Assembly: GCA_903842345.1 (NCBI GenBank)
Contig: CAIMLR010000027.1
Coordinates: forward strand, 124,001-188,000
DNA: 64,000 bases
Reading direction: 5' to 3'
Source of the DNA: an uncultured Myxococcales bacterium
Lineage (GTDB): Bacteria; Myxococcota_A; UBA9042
In this document: in pieces, positions 18,467-28,041 of the stretch
Layout: each line of letters begins with the position of its first letter
Position numbering within the stretch: position 1 is the stretch's first letter
The notes under the pieces: generated by a model
What the model was told of the DNA's origin: nothing
The model's database searches: none
Seen by the model: the letters and a program-made list of their open reading frames with translations, nothing else
Position numbers and translations under genes: made by a program

Positions 18467-19195
18467 ATGCCCGCAGGACTGCAACTTGGCGTGAATGTCG
18501 ATCACGTGGCGACGATTCGCCAAGCCCGCGGCACGCGGTTTCCCGATCCCGTTCTGGCGGCGTCGCTGGCTGAGCTGGCGGGCGCGGACCAGATCACGGT
18601 GCACCTGCGCGAGGACCGGCGCCACATCCAGGACCGCGACGTGACGATCCTGCGGCAGACGGTGCAGGTACCGCTGAACCTGGAGATGGCGGCGACGCCG
18701 GAGATGGTGCGCATCGCCATCGCGACGCGGCCGGACACGGTGACGCTCGTGCCAGAGAAGCGCCAGGAACGCACGACGGAAGGCGGGCTGGACGTGGTGG
18801 GGCAGGCGGCGACGCTGGCGCCGGCAATCGCCGCGCTGCGGGAAGCGGGAATCGTTGTGTCGCTGTTCATCGATCCGGATCCGGCGCAGGTCGCAAAGAG
18901 CGCGGAGCTGGGCGCGCACACCGTGGAATTGCACACCGGCGACTATTGTGAAGCGCCGACCGCGCTGCTGCGGGAACAGCGGCTGGAGCAACTGCGCGCG
19001 GCGGCGGAACAGGCGCACAACCTGAGCCTGCGGGTCGCGGCGGGTCATGGTCTGGACTACAAGAACGTCCAGGAAGTGGCGCGGTTGCCGTACATGGTCG
19101 AACTGAACATTGGCCACGCGATCGTCGCCCGCGCCGTGCTTGTCGGCCTTGAGCGGGCAGTGCGTGAGATGGTCGAAGCGATGCGGTTGGCATGA
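18467..19195 (+). CDS. pdxJ: Pyridoxine 5'-phosphate synthase PdxJ
   Basis: Condenses 1-deoxyxylulose-5-phosphate with 3-amino-2-oxopropyl phosphate to make pyridoxine 5'-phosphate. The 242-residue TIM barrel starts with [17 protein letters not shown], the PdxJ hallmark. It continues through [35 protein letters not shown] and [25 protein letters not shown] precedes the start. Its substrate-generating partner pdxA lies on the other strand at 33134-34204, so this organism uses the DXP-dependent vitamin B6 route. The stop overlaps the next start (ATGA). Confidence 0.97.
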   Translation: MPAGLQLGVNVDHVATIRQARGTRFPDPVLAASLAELAGADQITVHLREDRRHIQDRDVTILRQTVQVPLNLEMAATPEMVRIAIATRPDTVTLVPEKRQERTTEGGLDVVGQAATLAPAIAALREAGIVVSLFIDPDPAQVAKSAELGAHTVELHTGDYCEAPTALLREQRLEQLRAAAEQAHNLSLRVAAGHGLDYKNVQEVARLPYMVELNIGHAIVARAVLVGLERAVREMVEAMRLA

Positions 19196-20736
19196 AGATC
19201 CTCGCGCCGGAACAAGTGCGTGCGCTGGACCAGCGCGCGATGAAGGATCTCGGCCTGCCTGCGGCCGTGTTGATGGAGAACGCTGGGCGGGCGATCGCCG
19301 ATGCGATCGTGCGGCGCGTAGGGCCGGCGAACGGGCGGCACATCACGGTGCTGGCGGGCACGGGCAACAACGGCGGCGATGGCTTTGTCGCAGCGCGCGT
19401 GCTGGCGGATTGCGGATTCAAGGCGGAGGTGTTTCTCGCCGGGGAAATCGACAAGATGACGCCCGAGACGGCGCTGCATTTCCACGCGATGAAAAAGCTC
19501 GGCGTGGACGTGCGCGTGGTGAAGGAGCCGCCGCGCGGTCCGGAACTGCAGAATCTGCGGCGTTCGCTGGGGCGATCCGCGGCGATTGTCGATGCGCTCG
19601 CGGGCATCGGCCTGCAAGGGGAGCTGCGCGAGCCGGTGCGGACCCTCGCCGCGCAACTGGACGGGCGCTATCGCGCGTTGGTCGTGGCGGCGGACATTCC
19701 CTCGGGTCTGTCTGCGACCGATGGCCGACCGCAAGGCGTGGCGGTGGTCGCGCAATTGTGCGTGGCGATGGCGGCCGCCAAGCCGGGGCTGTTTCTGGGC
19801 GACGGGCCCAAATACTGGCAGGAATTGGAGATCGCCGACATCGGCGTGCCCGCGGCGTGGATTGCGGCGACCGAACCGTCCGGCCAGACGATTGACGTGG
19901 CGCTGGCCAAGCGGCTGCTGCCGCCGCGCGATGATCACGGCCACAAGGGCCGCTTTGGCCATCTTTTTGTGCTGGCGGGTTCCCCGGGCAAGGCGGGGGC
20001 AGCGCTGCTGTCCTGCGGTTCGGCGCTGCGGACCGGCGTCGGCCTGTGCACGCTTGGCACGTCGGGTGAGATTCGCGGTCGGCTGGAAGGATCGATTCCC
20101 GACCTGATGGTTGAAGCGGTGCGCGGCGGCGCGTCGGAGATCAAGCGGATCGAGAAGCTGCTGCTCAAGAAGTCGGCGATCGCGGCGGGTCCGGGTTTGG
20201 GCACGAGCGCGGCGGAGGTCGACCTGATCCAGCGCGTGCTTGCGATGACCGACGTGCCGGTGCTGCTTGATGCCGACGCGCTCCACATCCTCGCCGGCAA
20301 ACGCGACATGGCGACGCCGGCGGCGGGTCGACTCGTGCTGACCCCGCATCCGGGTGAGATGGCCGTGCTGATGGGCAAGACCATTGAGGCCGTGGAGGCG
20401 GACCGTCTGGGCTCGGCGCAGCAGCTGGCGACCGAACTGCAGGCGGTTGTCGTGCTCAAGGGCGCGCGGACGCTGGTGGTGGCGCCGAACGGGCAGTGGG
20501 CGCTGTGTCCTGACGCCAACGCCGCGCTGGCCAAGGGCGGCACGGGGGACGTGTTGACGGGGCTGATTGGTGGGCTGCTCGCGCAGGGGATCGCGCTGTT
20601 TGACGCGGCGATGCTCGGCGTGGCGCTCCACAGTCTGGCGGGCCAACGGCTGCGCGCTCAGTCGGGCCTGCGCGCGGGGCTGGCGTCGGAGTTGCTCGAC
20701 TGCTTGCCGGCGGCGATCGCCGCGCTGGAGTCGTGA
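19192..20736 (+). CDS. nnr: Bifunctional NAD(P)H-hydrate epimerase / ADP-dependent dehydratase
   Basis: Repairs hydrated NAD(P)H. The 514-residue protein fuses an N-terminal YjeF_N epimerase (about 1-210; [26 protein letters not shown]) to a C-terminal ribokinase-like dehydratase (about 225-510). The latter shows [21 protein letters not shown] and the ATP/ADP-binding [19 protein letters not shown]. This fusion is the standard bacterial arrangement. It shares an ATGA overlap with pdxJ and is translationally coupled to it. Confidence 0.96.
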   Translation: MKILAPEQVRALDQRAMKDLGLPAAVLMENAGRAIADAIVRRVGPANGRHITVLAGTGNNGGDGFVAARVLADCGFKAEVFLAGEIDKMTPETALHFHAMKKLGVDVRVVKEPPRGPELQNLRRSLGRSAAIVDALAGIGLQGELREPVRTLAAQLDGRYRALVVAADIPSGLSATDGRPQGVAVVAQLCVAMAAAKPGLFLGDGPKYWQELEIADIGVPAAWIAATEPSGQTIDVALAKRLLPPRDDHGHKGRFGHLFVLAGSPGKAGAALLSCGSALRTGVGLCTLGTSGEIRGRLEGSIPDLMVEAVRGGASEIKRIEKLLLKKSAIAAGPGLGTSAAEVDLIQRVLAMTDVPVLLDADALHILAGKRDMATPAAGRLVLTPHPGEMAVLMGKTIEAVEADRLGSAQQLATELQAVVVLKGARTLVVAPNGQWALCPDANAALAKGGTGDVLTGLIGGLLAQGIALFDAAMLGVALHSLAGQRLRAQSGLRAGLASELLDCLPAAIAALES

Positions 20737-20749
20737 TTGCCGGGGGTTC

Positions 20750-20778
20750 TTGCCGGTAGCAGCGGCGACCGTTAGGCT
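20750..20778 (+). promoter_or_regulatory. Promoter for the MopE/kelch lipoprotein, possibly leaderless
   Basis: TTGCCG (20750-20755), a 17-nt spacer and TAGGCT (20773-20778) end 8 nt before the ATG at 20787. No convincing Shine-Dalgarno sequence fits in the remaining space. Confidence 0.5.
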
Positions 20779-20786
20779 GTCACAGG

Positions 20787-23700
20787 ATGCAGGCTCACAC
20801 GCGATCGGCAATGGCACTTTGGACGGCTGCGCTGGCGGTCGCGGTTGGCGTTGCGGGCTGTGGCACGAATCAGAGCGCCGCCGGTTCGCCGTGCCGGGCG
20901 TCCAGTGAGTGCGCGACCGGCCTCTGCTACGTCAACCAGTGCCTCGTACCGGGCCGCGACGAGGACAACGACGGCCTGGACAATGCCACCGAACACGCGC
21001 TCGGCAGCAATCCGCTGGCGGCCGACACCGACAATGACGGCAAGCCCGATGGCGCAGAAGCCGGGCCGGATCCCGCGCATCCGCTGAACCAGGATGGCGA
21101 CGCACTTGCCGATCTGCTGGAATCCGCCGTTGCGGACGGCGATCGCGATTGCCTCGCCGATGAAGTGGACGCCCATAACGCCGTGCCGGAAACGGATAGC
21201 CACGTGCTCGCCGCGATCAGTTGTGGCCACGTCGGCGTCTGCGCCGCTGCCGGCAGCGCGATTGTCGCCACCTGCAACAACGACGTCCTGAGCTGCGACT
21301 ACCACGCCGTCCCCGGTTTTGCCGCCACGGAGAGCTGCGACGGCAAGGACAACGACTGCGACGGCGAGGTCGACGAGGGCTTTGCGTACGCGGGCGGCGG
21401 CATCGGCGAACCGTGCGACGGCGTTGGCGTGTGCGGCGCGGGCGTCGTCGAATGCCATGGCGCCAAGGCGGACTGCTCCAGCAACCCCGGGGCCAGCCAC
21501 GATCAGGCCAAGGCCGAGATGTGCAACGGCGTCGATGACAACTGCGATGGCTTCGTCGACGAAGGGTTCGCTTTCAACGGCCTGCCAGTCGGCTCCCCGT
21601 GCCTGGGCGTCGGCGAGTGCGGGCTCGGCGTCGTGGAGTGCGGGTCCGCCGGCGCGACGCGCTGCTCCAGCAACGTCGGCGGCAGCACGCCGCACGCCAA
21701 GGGTGAGAGCTGCAACGGGCTGGACGACGACTGCGATGGCGTCACCGACAACGGCATCGTCTGGCAGGCCATCCTGCTCGGCCAACCGTGCCAGACCACC
21801 GGCATTTGCGGCGGCGGCTCGGTCATCTGCGGCGGCGACGGCAAGGCGATTTGCTCGTCCGCGCCAGGGGTCACCGGCAGCAAGGCGCAGGCGGAGATCT
21901 GCAACAGCTTGGACGACAACTGCAATGGCCAGACCGATGAGGGCTTTGACTTCCAGGGCATCGCACTCGGCGCCCCGTGCCCGGCCGTGGGCGTCTGCGG
22001 CGCGGGATCGGTCGTCTGCAGCAGCAGCGGCGCCGCGACTTGCTCCACGCACGCTGGCGGACCGAGCGACCAGGCCAGCGCGGAGTCCTGCAACGGCCTG
22101 GACGACGACTGCGACGGCCAAACCGACGAACAATTGAGTTGGCAGGGCAGTTTGCTCGGCACCGCGTGCGACGGCACGGGCGTTTGCGGCATCGGCGTGG
22201 TGCAGTGCGGCAAGGCCGGTCAGGTGACGTGCTCGACCAACGCCGACGGCAGCCAGCCGCAGACCCAAGCCGAAAGCTGCAACGGCCTGGACGATGACTG
22301 CGACGGCCAGACCGATGACGACATCGCCGCGACGCCGACCCTCGCGTGCCCCGACGCGGGCGTCTGCGCGGGTGGCGAGCCCCTGCTTGTGTGTGCGGGC
22401 GGCGGCTGGCAGTGCACATTCGTCAACCCCGCTTTCCAGATCACAGAGACGCTGTGCGACGGGCTGGACAACGACTGCGACGGCCTCACGGACGAGCTGC
22501 TGCCGCTCACCTGGCTGGAGCCGACCGAAGCCTTTACGACGCGGCCGGTGGCGCGCACGGAACTGGCGTCGGCGGCCAACGCGGATGCGCTGTTCGTCGC
22601 TGGCGGGGTTGTCGATAGCGTGCTGCCGGGTGTGGGGACGCTGAGCTCCGCGGACGTCTGGCGGCTGGATCTGACGACGCACACGTGGAGTCTCGTCGCG
22701 CACAATCCGCTGCTGGCGCGCCGATCGGCAGGAGCGGTCCTTGTGCCGGTTGCCGATGGGGCGCCGCCGCAGCTGCTTCTGGTCGGTGGCCTGGATGCCG
22801 CCGGCGCGCCCGCCTCGCCGGTGCTGGTGGACGTCGGGTCGGGGACCGCCGCGGTGCCGGCCTGGAAGAACCAGCCGCAGCATCGTTTCTCGCCCGCGGT
22901 TGTGTGGCTGGGTCCGGCGGCGCAGGTGTGGCTGCTGGGCGGCACGGCGGCTGGCACTGGGGCAACCGCCCAACGCCTCGACGTGGCGACCGCGACGTGG
23001 ACGAGCGCCGTCCCGCAACCGGCAACTGCCGTGGGGCCGGTCGCGGCGTGCGCAAACGCGGCGGGAGATTTGTACGCGTATGGTCAGGCTGTGCTTGGCG
23101 AAGCGTTCTTTGCCGTTCTGCCGGCGGGCGCGGCGTCGTGGCAGGCGCTGCCCAGCGTGCCAGGCAAGACGGGCCAACCCGGCCGCCTGCTGTGCGACGT
23201 GGCTGCGGGCGAAGTCTGGCTGGTCGGCGGCGTGAGCCAGGGCGACACGCCCCAAGCGACCCGCAGATACGCTGTTGCGAGCCAAACCTGGACGACCCTC
23301 GCGCAGGGGCCGAGCTCAACACCCGGGCCGGGCGCGCAATCCTGGCCGGGGCCCATTTCACCCGCCGTCGCGGTCAAAGACGGCAAGATCCATGCCGCGC
23401 TGGGACAGACGCCCGATGGCCACGGCCTGCCGACGACTTGGGTCGGGCTTCCGGGACAGTGGACGGCCGCCGAGGAAGGACCCGAGCCAGTCGTCGGCGC
23501 GCGTCTGCTCGCGGTTGGCGGCGGCGTTGTGCGGGTTGGCGGCGCGGCCCTCCGGGTTGGTGCGGCGGCCTTTGGTGGCGCGGCGTGGCGGCATGCGGAT
23601 GGCACATGGACGGCGTGGCCCATGACGAGCACGACCGGCCGCGCGTTTGCCAACGTCATCCTGGAACCGGACGGTCAGGGCTTGCTGCAGTGGGGCGGCC

Positions 23701-24431
23701 TGTCCGCCGTGCCGGCTGCCGGCGATTGGCAAAATGCCCTGGAAACCCAGCCGCCCGCGCCGGGTGCCGAACACCTCGACCTGACGACGGGAACCTGGCA
23801 GACGGCCTCGCCCGCGCAGTTGCTGGCGCTGCCGCCCCTGCGGCCTGACGCTGCGATCGCGCCGGGGGCTTTGCCGGGACAGTGGTTCGCCCTGGGCAGC
23901 CAGCCGGAGACCGGCGTGGCGCAGCTCTGGCTCATCGATTTGAACAAGCTGGCCAAGACGCTGTTGTGGCAGGGCGCCGATCCATCCACCACGCCCATGA
24001 CCGGCGACGTTCCGGTTTGGCACCCCGGCAGCGCGCTGAGTTGGGATGGCGTCTGGGGCCGCGTCGTCTATGCCTGCGCCGGTTCGCCGAGTTCACTTTG
24101 GCACTACGATTTGGGTCCGTCTGAGGGCTGGACGCAGAGCGCCGCCAACCTCGGCCTGAGCGGTCGCCTGCAACTGCTGGGCGCCAAAGACGAGACGGAT
24201 CGCCTGCTGCTGGCGACGTCCCTGCAAAATCCGCTTACTGCGCGCCATGTTGCGCTTGACGTGGAGATCGCCGTGACGGCGCAGCCCGCGCCGCAGATGG
24301 CGATCTTTGGGATGCCCGCGGCGATCGCTGGCGCCAAGAGCGCGGTGACGTGGCTCGCCGAACCGGTTGATGCGACGGGCGTCCTGCGTTCCGTTTGGCT
24401 GAAATGGAGCCACGCTTGCCAGCCGCCCTAG
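20787..24431 (+). CDS. Lipoprotein with calcium-type repeats, seven MopE-like motifs and a kelch-like propeller
   Basis: 1214 residues. The signal peptide ends GVAGC (Cys25) with Gly at +2. Residues about 52-130 contain thrombospondin type-3-like Asp-rich repeats (DEDNDGLDNATEHALGSNP, DTDNDGKPDGAEAG) expected to bind calcium. Residues about 182-571 carry seven copies of the putative metal-binding motif C(D/N)GxD(D/N)(D/N)C(D/N)GxxDE, the first being CDGKDNDCDGEVDEGF. They are spaced about 55-60 residues apart and separated by Cys-containing spacers. The remainder (about 585-1211) is rich in FVAGG / LLVGG / WLLGG phrases with Trp, typical of kelch-type beta-propeller blades. MopE-family proteins in methanotrophs bind copper; the metal here is unknown. 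Confidence 0.85.
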   Translation: MQAHTRSAMALWTAALAVAVGVAGCGTNQSAAGSPCRASSECATGLCYVNQCLVPGRDEDNDGLDNATEHALGSNPLAADTDNDGKPDGAEAGPDPAHPLNQDGDALADLLESAVADGDRDCLADEVDAHNAVPETDSHVLAAISCGHVGVCAAAGSAIVATCNNDVLSCDYHAVPGFAATESCDGKDNDCDGEVDEGFAYAGGGIGEPCDGVGVCGAGVVECHGAKADCSSNPGASHDQAKAEMCNGVDDNCDGFVDEGFAFNGLPVGSPCLGVGECGLGVVECGSAGATRCSSNVGGSTPHAKGESCNGLDDDCDGVTDNGIVWQAILLGQPCQTTGICGGGSVICGGDGKAICSSAPGVTGSKAQAEICNSLDDNCNGQTDEGFDFQGIALGAPCPAVGVCGAGSVVCSSSGAATCSTHAGGPSDQASAESCNGLDDDCDGQTDEQLSWQGSLLGTACDGTGVCGIGVVQCGKAGQVTCSTNADGSQPQTQAESCNGLDDDCDGQTDDDIAATPTLACPDAGVCAGGEPLLVCAGGGWQCTFVNPAFQITETLCDGLDNDCDGLTDELLPLTWLEPTEAFTTRPVARTELASAANADALFVAGGVVDSVLPGVGTLSSADVWRLDLTTHTWSLVAHNPLLARRSAGAVLVPVADGAPPQLLLVGGLDAAGAPASPVLVDVGSGTAAVPAWKNQPQHRFSPAVVWLGPAAQVWLLGGTAAGTGATAQRLDVATATWTSAVPQPATAVGPVAACANAAGDLYAYGQAVLGEAFFAVLPAGAASWQALPSVPGKTGQPGRLLCDVAAGEVWLVGGVSQGDTPQATRRYAVASQTWTTLAQGPSSTPGPGAQSWPGPISPAVAVKDGKIHAALGQTPDGHGLPTTWVGLPGQWTAAEEGPEPVVGARLLAVGGGVVRVGGAALRVGAAAFGGAAWRHADGTWTAWPMTSTTGRAFANVILEPDGQGLLQWGGLSAVPAAGDWQNALETQPPAPGAEHLDLTTGTWQTASPAQLLALPPLRPDAAIAPGALPGQWFALGSQPETGVAQLWLIDLNKLAKTLLWQGADPSTTPMTGDVPVWHPGSALSWDGVWGRVVYACAGSPSSLWHYDLGPSEGWTQSAANLGLSGRLQLLGAKDETDRLLLATSLQNPLTARHVALDVEIAVTAQPAPQMAIFGMPAAIAGAKSAVTWLAEPVDATGVLRSVWLKWSHACQPP

Positions 24432-24572
24432 GCGTTGTGGCAGCCCGGGTCGATCACCTGCGCGTGGGTGTCGCCGCGCGGATCGCCGCACACGGCGGAC
24501 GTAGAGGTCCAGCCAAAAAGCCAACTCAGGCAAGCGCTTGCGATACAGCCTCAGCGCGACGTGGCCGGTTGT

Positions 24573-25082
24573 TTAGCGCGTGATGCCGTGCGGCAGGAGC
24601 ACCGGACGCGGCCGGTAGGGCGGTGCCCAGCGCGGTGCATCGCGTGCGGCGCCCGCATTCTCCAACTCCAGCAGCGAGCCGCCCAGATGGCGGGTCAGGC
24701 GCAGGCGATACGGCTTCTCGCCGCCCACGATGTCGAGGACGTACGAGCGATCGGGTTCAATCCAGGTCCAGCGCTCGATCCGCAATCCCCCGGAAAGAGG
24801 CCGTTTTGCGCTGATGGCTTGGCGGTAGATCTCGGACGCCTTCTCAAAGTCGAGCTTGGAAACCAGCCACACGTCATACAGATTTTGGTCGTTGCGGAAG
24901 ACCAGCCGACGCTGCAGCGGCTCAGCCAGCGGGCCGACGGCAAGCTCCAGTTCGCCACGGGTAACCGGCGCATCCGCGGCTTCCTGAGCGGTTTCAGAAT
25001 CTTCTGCCCACGCCGTGGCATGCAGCGGCAGGACGGTGGCCAGAATGGACAAAACGACGGGGCGAATGAAACGGCTGCGCAT
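24573..25082 (-). CDS. Small secreted protein of unknown function
   Basis: 169 residues with a classic signal peptide and a likely cleavage after ATAWA near residue 26. The mature part is a charged alpha/beta-looking domain (ELELAVGPLAEPLQRRLVF, NDQNLYDVWLVSKLDFEKA) ending in a Pro/Arg-rich tail (YRPRPVLLPHGITR). I recognise no family. It is convergent with the MopE/kelch gene. Its ATG follows a TAGACT box by 7 nt without a ribosome site, so the message may be leaderless. The 141-nt gap downstream shows no clear terminator. Confidence 0.65.
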   Translation of the reverse strand: MRSRFIRPVVLSILATVLPLHATAWAEDSETAQEAADAPVTRGELELAVGPLAEPLQRRLVFRNDQNLYDVWLVSKLDFEKASEIYRQAISAKRPLSGGLRIERWTWIEPDRSYVLDIVGGEKPYRLRLTRHLGGSLLELENAGAARDAPRWAPPYRPRPVLLPHGITR

Positions 25083-25089
25083 GGCGACC

Positions 25090-25118
25090 AGTCTAGCGTT
25101 TCTGTGACAGAAGCGGAA
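25090..25118 (-). promoter_or_regulatory. Promoter of the small secreted protein, possibly leaderless
   Basis: Read on the minus strand: TTCCGC (25118-25113), a 17-nt spacer and TAGACT (25095-25090), followed by 7 nt and the ATG ending at 25082. The -35 match is weak. Confidence 0.4.
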
Positions 25119-25189
25119 GATCCGCCATCAAGCGGCATGATTCCAACGCCCAACCGTGTAAGTCTGTGAAACGACTGCCATTCAATGCC

Positions 25190-25218
25190 TTGACGCTTTG
25201 CCGTGCGACGTCTATTAT
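25190..25218 (+). promoter_or_regulatory. Strong sigma70-like promoter of the HEAT-like lipoprotein gene
   Basis: TTGACG (25190-25195), a 17-nt spacer and TATTAT (25213-25218) match the consensus closely. Transcription would start near 25225, inside the longest possible open frame. This supports ATG 25301, not the in-frame ATG at 25166, as the true start. Confidence 0.8.
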
Positions 25219-25300
25219 CCCACGCGCGTCGCGGGCCAGCCCGCCGTCCGCTTTTTGCGGCCAAAATCCGTCACAGCATCCATCCACGGCAGGTTTGCAG

Positions 25301-27151
25301 ATGTCCCTTCGCAGTCCCGAGATTTCCCGCCGCGTCCTTCCCCTGCGCACGCTGGCGCTTCTGGCGCTTGCCGCCGTCACGGCGCTCACCGGTTGCCAGC
25401 GGGGCGAGAAGTCGTGCCGCTACTACAGCCTCGTGCTGGAAAAGTCGGAGTCGCCGGAGGACCGCAAGGGCGCCCTGGACGCGATCAAGAAGCTCAACAC
25501 CAAGGATCAGCAGAAATGCAACGATGATCGCGTGTTTGAACGTCTCGGCAAGGCCATGAACGAGCCGAAGTATCGGCCGTTGGTCATCGAGACGGTTGAA
25601 AACGTCGGTCGCGCTGGCGGCAAGCTGCGCGAGCGTTCAGAGAAGATCCTGCTGGCCGGCCTGAGCAACAACGACGCCGCGAGTCAGATCGCCACGACGT
25701 TCCGCACCTGGCGCCTGGAGAGCATGGACACGTCTGACCCGTGGACGCCGGGCGAGAACGTCGCGGCCGCGTTGGCCACGTCGATCAAGAAGGTGACGCA
25801 GGGCGCCGCGCGCGCGCCGCTGGTGGAAGCGCTGTTCCTGTGCCTGTCGGACGCCAATGCCCGCGCCAAGTACGAGGATCTGTTGATCGAGCTCGCGGAC
25901 ACCGATCCGGCGCAGCAGACGGTTGACGTGAACATCAAGGCGATTCAGTACCTCGCCGAGATGAAGACGCAGAACGAAGCAGCCTTTGCCGCCTACATTC
26001 ACGGCCTCTATCAGCGCGACGCGGTCCGCTCGGAGACCTACGGCGCAGCGCGCATCGCGCTGGCGACCATGCCCAAGCAGAAAGTGGCCGACAAGGTCAT
26101 GGGCATCTACACGATGAAGGATCCGGCGTTTGAAGAGTGGTCCAAGAAGGCCGGTCTGTTCAGCTGGGAATGGCAGGAAGGCCCGAAGATGATGCAGGTC
26201 CTTGCCGATTTGCACCTGCCCTCGACCGCTTCAGCGATCCTGGCTTCGATCGCCAAGCCGCTGGACGTGAGCGAAGAGAAGACCCCCGCGACGTTCAAGA
26301 TCGTCAACAAGGCGCTGCCGTGGGTGGGCTACGTGACCAGCCGCATCCAGCTCTCGACCTGGGCGCTGTCGGCGATGGGCGATGGCCTGACGCCCGTGGC
26401 CGCGGAGATCCTGGCGATCGGCAAGAACGGCAACCTCGCGCGTGAACAGCGCGTTCACCCGGCGCTTGGCCTGGCGTTCTCGGGCGCGCCGGACGCGTGG
26501 AAGACGCTGCTGCAGATCTTCAAGGAATCCTCGGAGACCGATCGCGGCGAGTTCCTGCCGGCGCTGGCCTACAACGTCGACACCGCGCACCTTGGCGAGT
26601 GGACGGCGCAGGTCGCCACCGACAAGAACATCACGGGCGCGATCGCGGATCCGACGATCACCGCGCGGATCAAGGTTGTGGAAGAGTGCAAGAAGCAGGA
26701 AGACACGGCGCCGGACAAGCAGGCCGCGCTGCTGGGCTGCTACGCGGGCTTCCTGAAGAACGGCGATGCCGTGGCCAAGGAGAAGGCGGCGGTCATGCTG
26801 GTGCAGTTGGGCGTCAAGGGCGCCAACGTGCTGCCGGAGCTGCTCGGCGCGATGGAACACACGACCGCCAACGACGTGACGCTGCGGCAGATCGCGATGA
26901 GCGGCATCAAGTTCCTGGCCAAGCCGGACGTCGAGCTGATGAAGGCGATCTACCACACGCAGCAGTTGATGATTCAGGATCTGCCGGCCGCGCAGCCGTG
27001 GATTTGGGACTTCGACATCCTGCTGTACCAGCTTGCCCAGCAGCTCGGCGGCAAGCTGCCGACGCTGCCGAAGGCCCCGGCCAAGGCTCCGGAAGCCGCT
27101 CCTGCTGCGCCTGCCGCTCCGGCCGCGCCTGCTGCTGCGCCCGCCAAGTAA
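25301..27151 (+). CDS. HEAT-like repeat lipoprotein
   Basis: From ATG 25301 (GGCAGG site upstream, promoter at 25190-25218) the product has 616 residues with a signal ending TALTGC. The body consists of helical repeats resembling HEAT units: DAIKKLNTKDQQKCNDDRVFERLGKA, LVIETVENVGRAGGKLRERS, and AVMLVQLGVKGANVLPELL near the C-terminus. It ends in an Ala/Pro-rich tail. Lys is at +3 and Gln at +2 after the Cys, consistent with outer-membrane sorting. No enzymatic motif is seen; a scaffold role is inferred from the fold. It differs from the HEAT protein at 9482 by its lipid anchor. Confidence 0.75.
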   Translation: MSLRSPEISRRVLPLRTLALLALAAVTALTGCQRGEKSCRYYSLVLEKSESPEDRKGALDAIKKLNTKDQQKCNDDRVFERLGKAMNEPKYRPLVIETVENVGRAGGKLRERSEKILLAGLSNNDAASQIATTFRTWRLESMDTSDPWTPGENVAAALATSIKKVTQGAARAPLVEALFLCLSDANARAKYEDLLIELADTDPAQQTVDVNIKAIQYLAEMKTQNEAAFAAYIHGLYQRDAVRSETYGAARIALATMPKQKVADKVMGIYTMKDPAFEEWSKKAGLFSWEWQEGPKMMQVLADLHLPSTASAILASIAKPLDVSEEKTPATFKIVNKALPWVGYVTSRIQLSTWALSAMGDGLTPVAAEILAIGKNGNLAREQRVHPALGLAFSGAPDAWKTLLQIFKESSETDRGEFLPALAYNVDTAHLGEWTAQVATDKNITGAIADPTITARIKVVEECKKQEDTAPDKQAALLGCYAGFLKNGDAVAKEKAAVMLVQLGVKGANVLPELLGAMEHTTANDVTLRQIAMSGIKFLAKPDVELMKAIYHTQQLMIQDLPAAQPWIWDFDILLYQLAQQLGGKLPTLPKAPAKAPEAAPAAPAAPAAPAAAPAK

Positions 27152-27238
27152 CTTTTTTCACGACAACCCCGCGGCAAAAACCGCCAGCGACCGAATACCA
27201 TCTAGCCAGCCACTGCAACGTGCTGGACGGAGGTGGCG

Positions 27239-27976
27239 ATGGTACGCAATGGCTGGGCGTTTGGTCTTTTTCTGCTGACGGGCGCTTGTCACGCGTCGCT
27301 TGAACCGCCGATGGCCGCGGGATTGCAGCCCTTGCCGCAGATCGGCCCGGGTGGCGCGGTGGTGCTTCCCGAGCCTGTCTCGCCGGAATGTCGGCCGGCG
27401 AACGCGGGCGAGGTCGTGCTCAACGAATACCTCGTGCGCCCTGGCGGGCTGGACATTGACGGCGACGGCAAGTCCAACGGTCGCGATGAAGTCCTGGAAT
27501 TGACGCTGGCCACGGGCAGCGCGCCGGTGCACTTGGGTGGCGCGCAATTGCTCGTCGACGGTCAGGTGCGCGGCCAGATCACGGGGCAGACCTGCCTGGA
27601 TCCGCTGCACCTGATTGTCCTTGTCGGCAGCACGAGCGCGCTGACCCAATGGCCACCCGGCGCCGACGAAGTGCGGCTGGACCATCTGCTCAAGTTGCCC
27701 GACGGCGGCGCGAGCCTGGAGCTGCGTACGGCCACGAACGAGCTGCTGTTTCGCCACCAGTACGCGCCGGAGACGGGCGGCGCGGCGTCAAGCTGGACGC
27801 GGGCGACCGATGGCGACGGTGCGGCGGATTGGACCCGGCAGCTCGACCTTCCAGAGGGCCACGGCCGCGCCAGCACGATTGGGCTATGCAACAACGGCCA
27901 GCCCGCGTGCGCCTGCTTGGCGAGTGGCGGCATGGACTGCGGCCAGAGCGGCGATCCGACACCGACCGGGCAGTAA
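27239..27976 (+). CDS. Lipoprotein with lamin-tail-like domain
   Basis: 245 residues from ATG 27239, which has GGAGG at 27229-27233 (a GTG at 27233 overlaps that site and is less likely). The signal ends LLTGAC (Cys17). The central region AGEVVLNEYLVRPGGLDIDG onwards, with DEVLELTLATGSAPVHLGG, matches the start of lamin-tail (LTD) immunoglobulin-like domains found on bacterial surface proteins. The tail has several Cys (GLCNNGQPACACLASGGMDC) likely to form disulfides. A second LTD lipoprotein lies at 43677-44324. Confidence 0.75.
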   Translation: MVRNGWAFGLFLLTGACHASLEPPMAAGLQPLPQIGPGGAVVLPEPVSPECRPANAGEVVLNEYLVRPGGLDIDGDGKSNGRDEVLELTLATGSAPVHLGGAQLLVDGQVRGQITGQTCLDPLHLIVLVGSTSALTQWPPGADEVRLDHLLKLPDGGASLELRTATNELLFRHQYAPETGGAASSWTRATDGDGAADWTRQLDLPEGHGRASTIGLCNNGQPACACLASGGMDCGQSGDPTPTGQ

Positions 27977-27978
27977 CC

Positions 27979-28019
27979 AAAAGCGCCGAAGCCCGGCCAC
28001 TCTTGCGAATGACCGGGCT
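27979..28019 (-). terminator. Possible terminator downstream of rpsA
   Basis: Minus-strand stem AGCCCGG (28019-28013) pairs with CCGGGCT (27996-27990) across a 16-nt loop. A run of four T (27982-27979) follows 8 nt later. The large loop and distant T-run make this a weak candidate. Confidence 0.35.
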
Positions 28020-28041
28020 CCAGCTGGCTCACTTGGCTGAC

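Noticed and set aside
20772-23285. An 837-codon minus-strand frame opposite the MopE/kelch gene
   Set aside because: Repetitive composition mirrors the plus-strand repeats; it has no start context and no recognisable motif.
24432-24572. A possible gene or terminator in the gap between the MopE/kelch gene and the small secreted protein
   Set aside because: Only short frames without ribosome sites and a short palindrome (AAGCGCTT) are present; no stem plus T-run was found.
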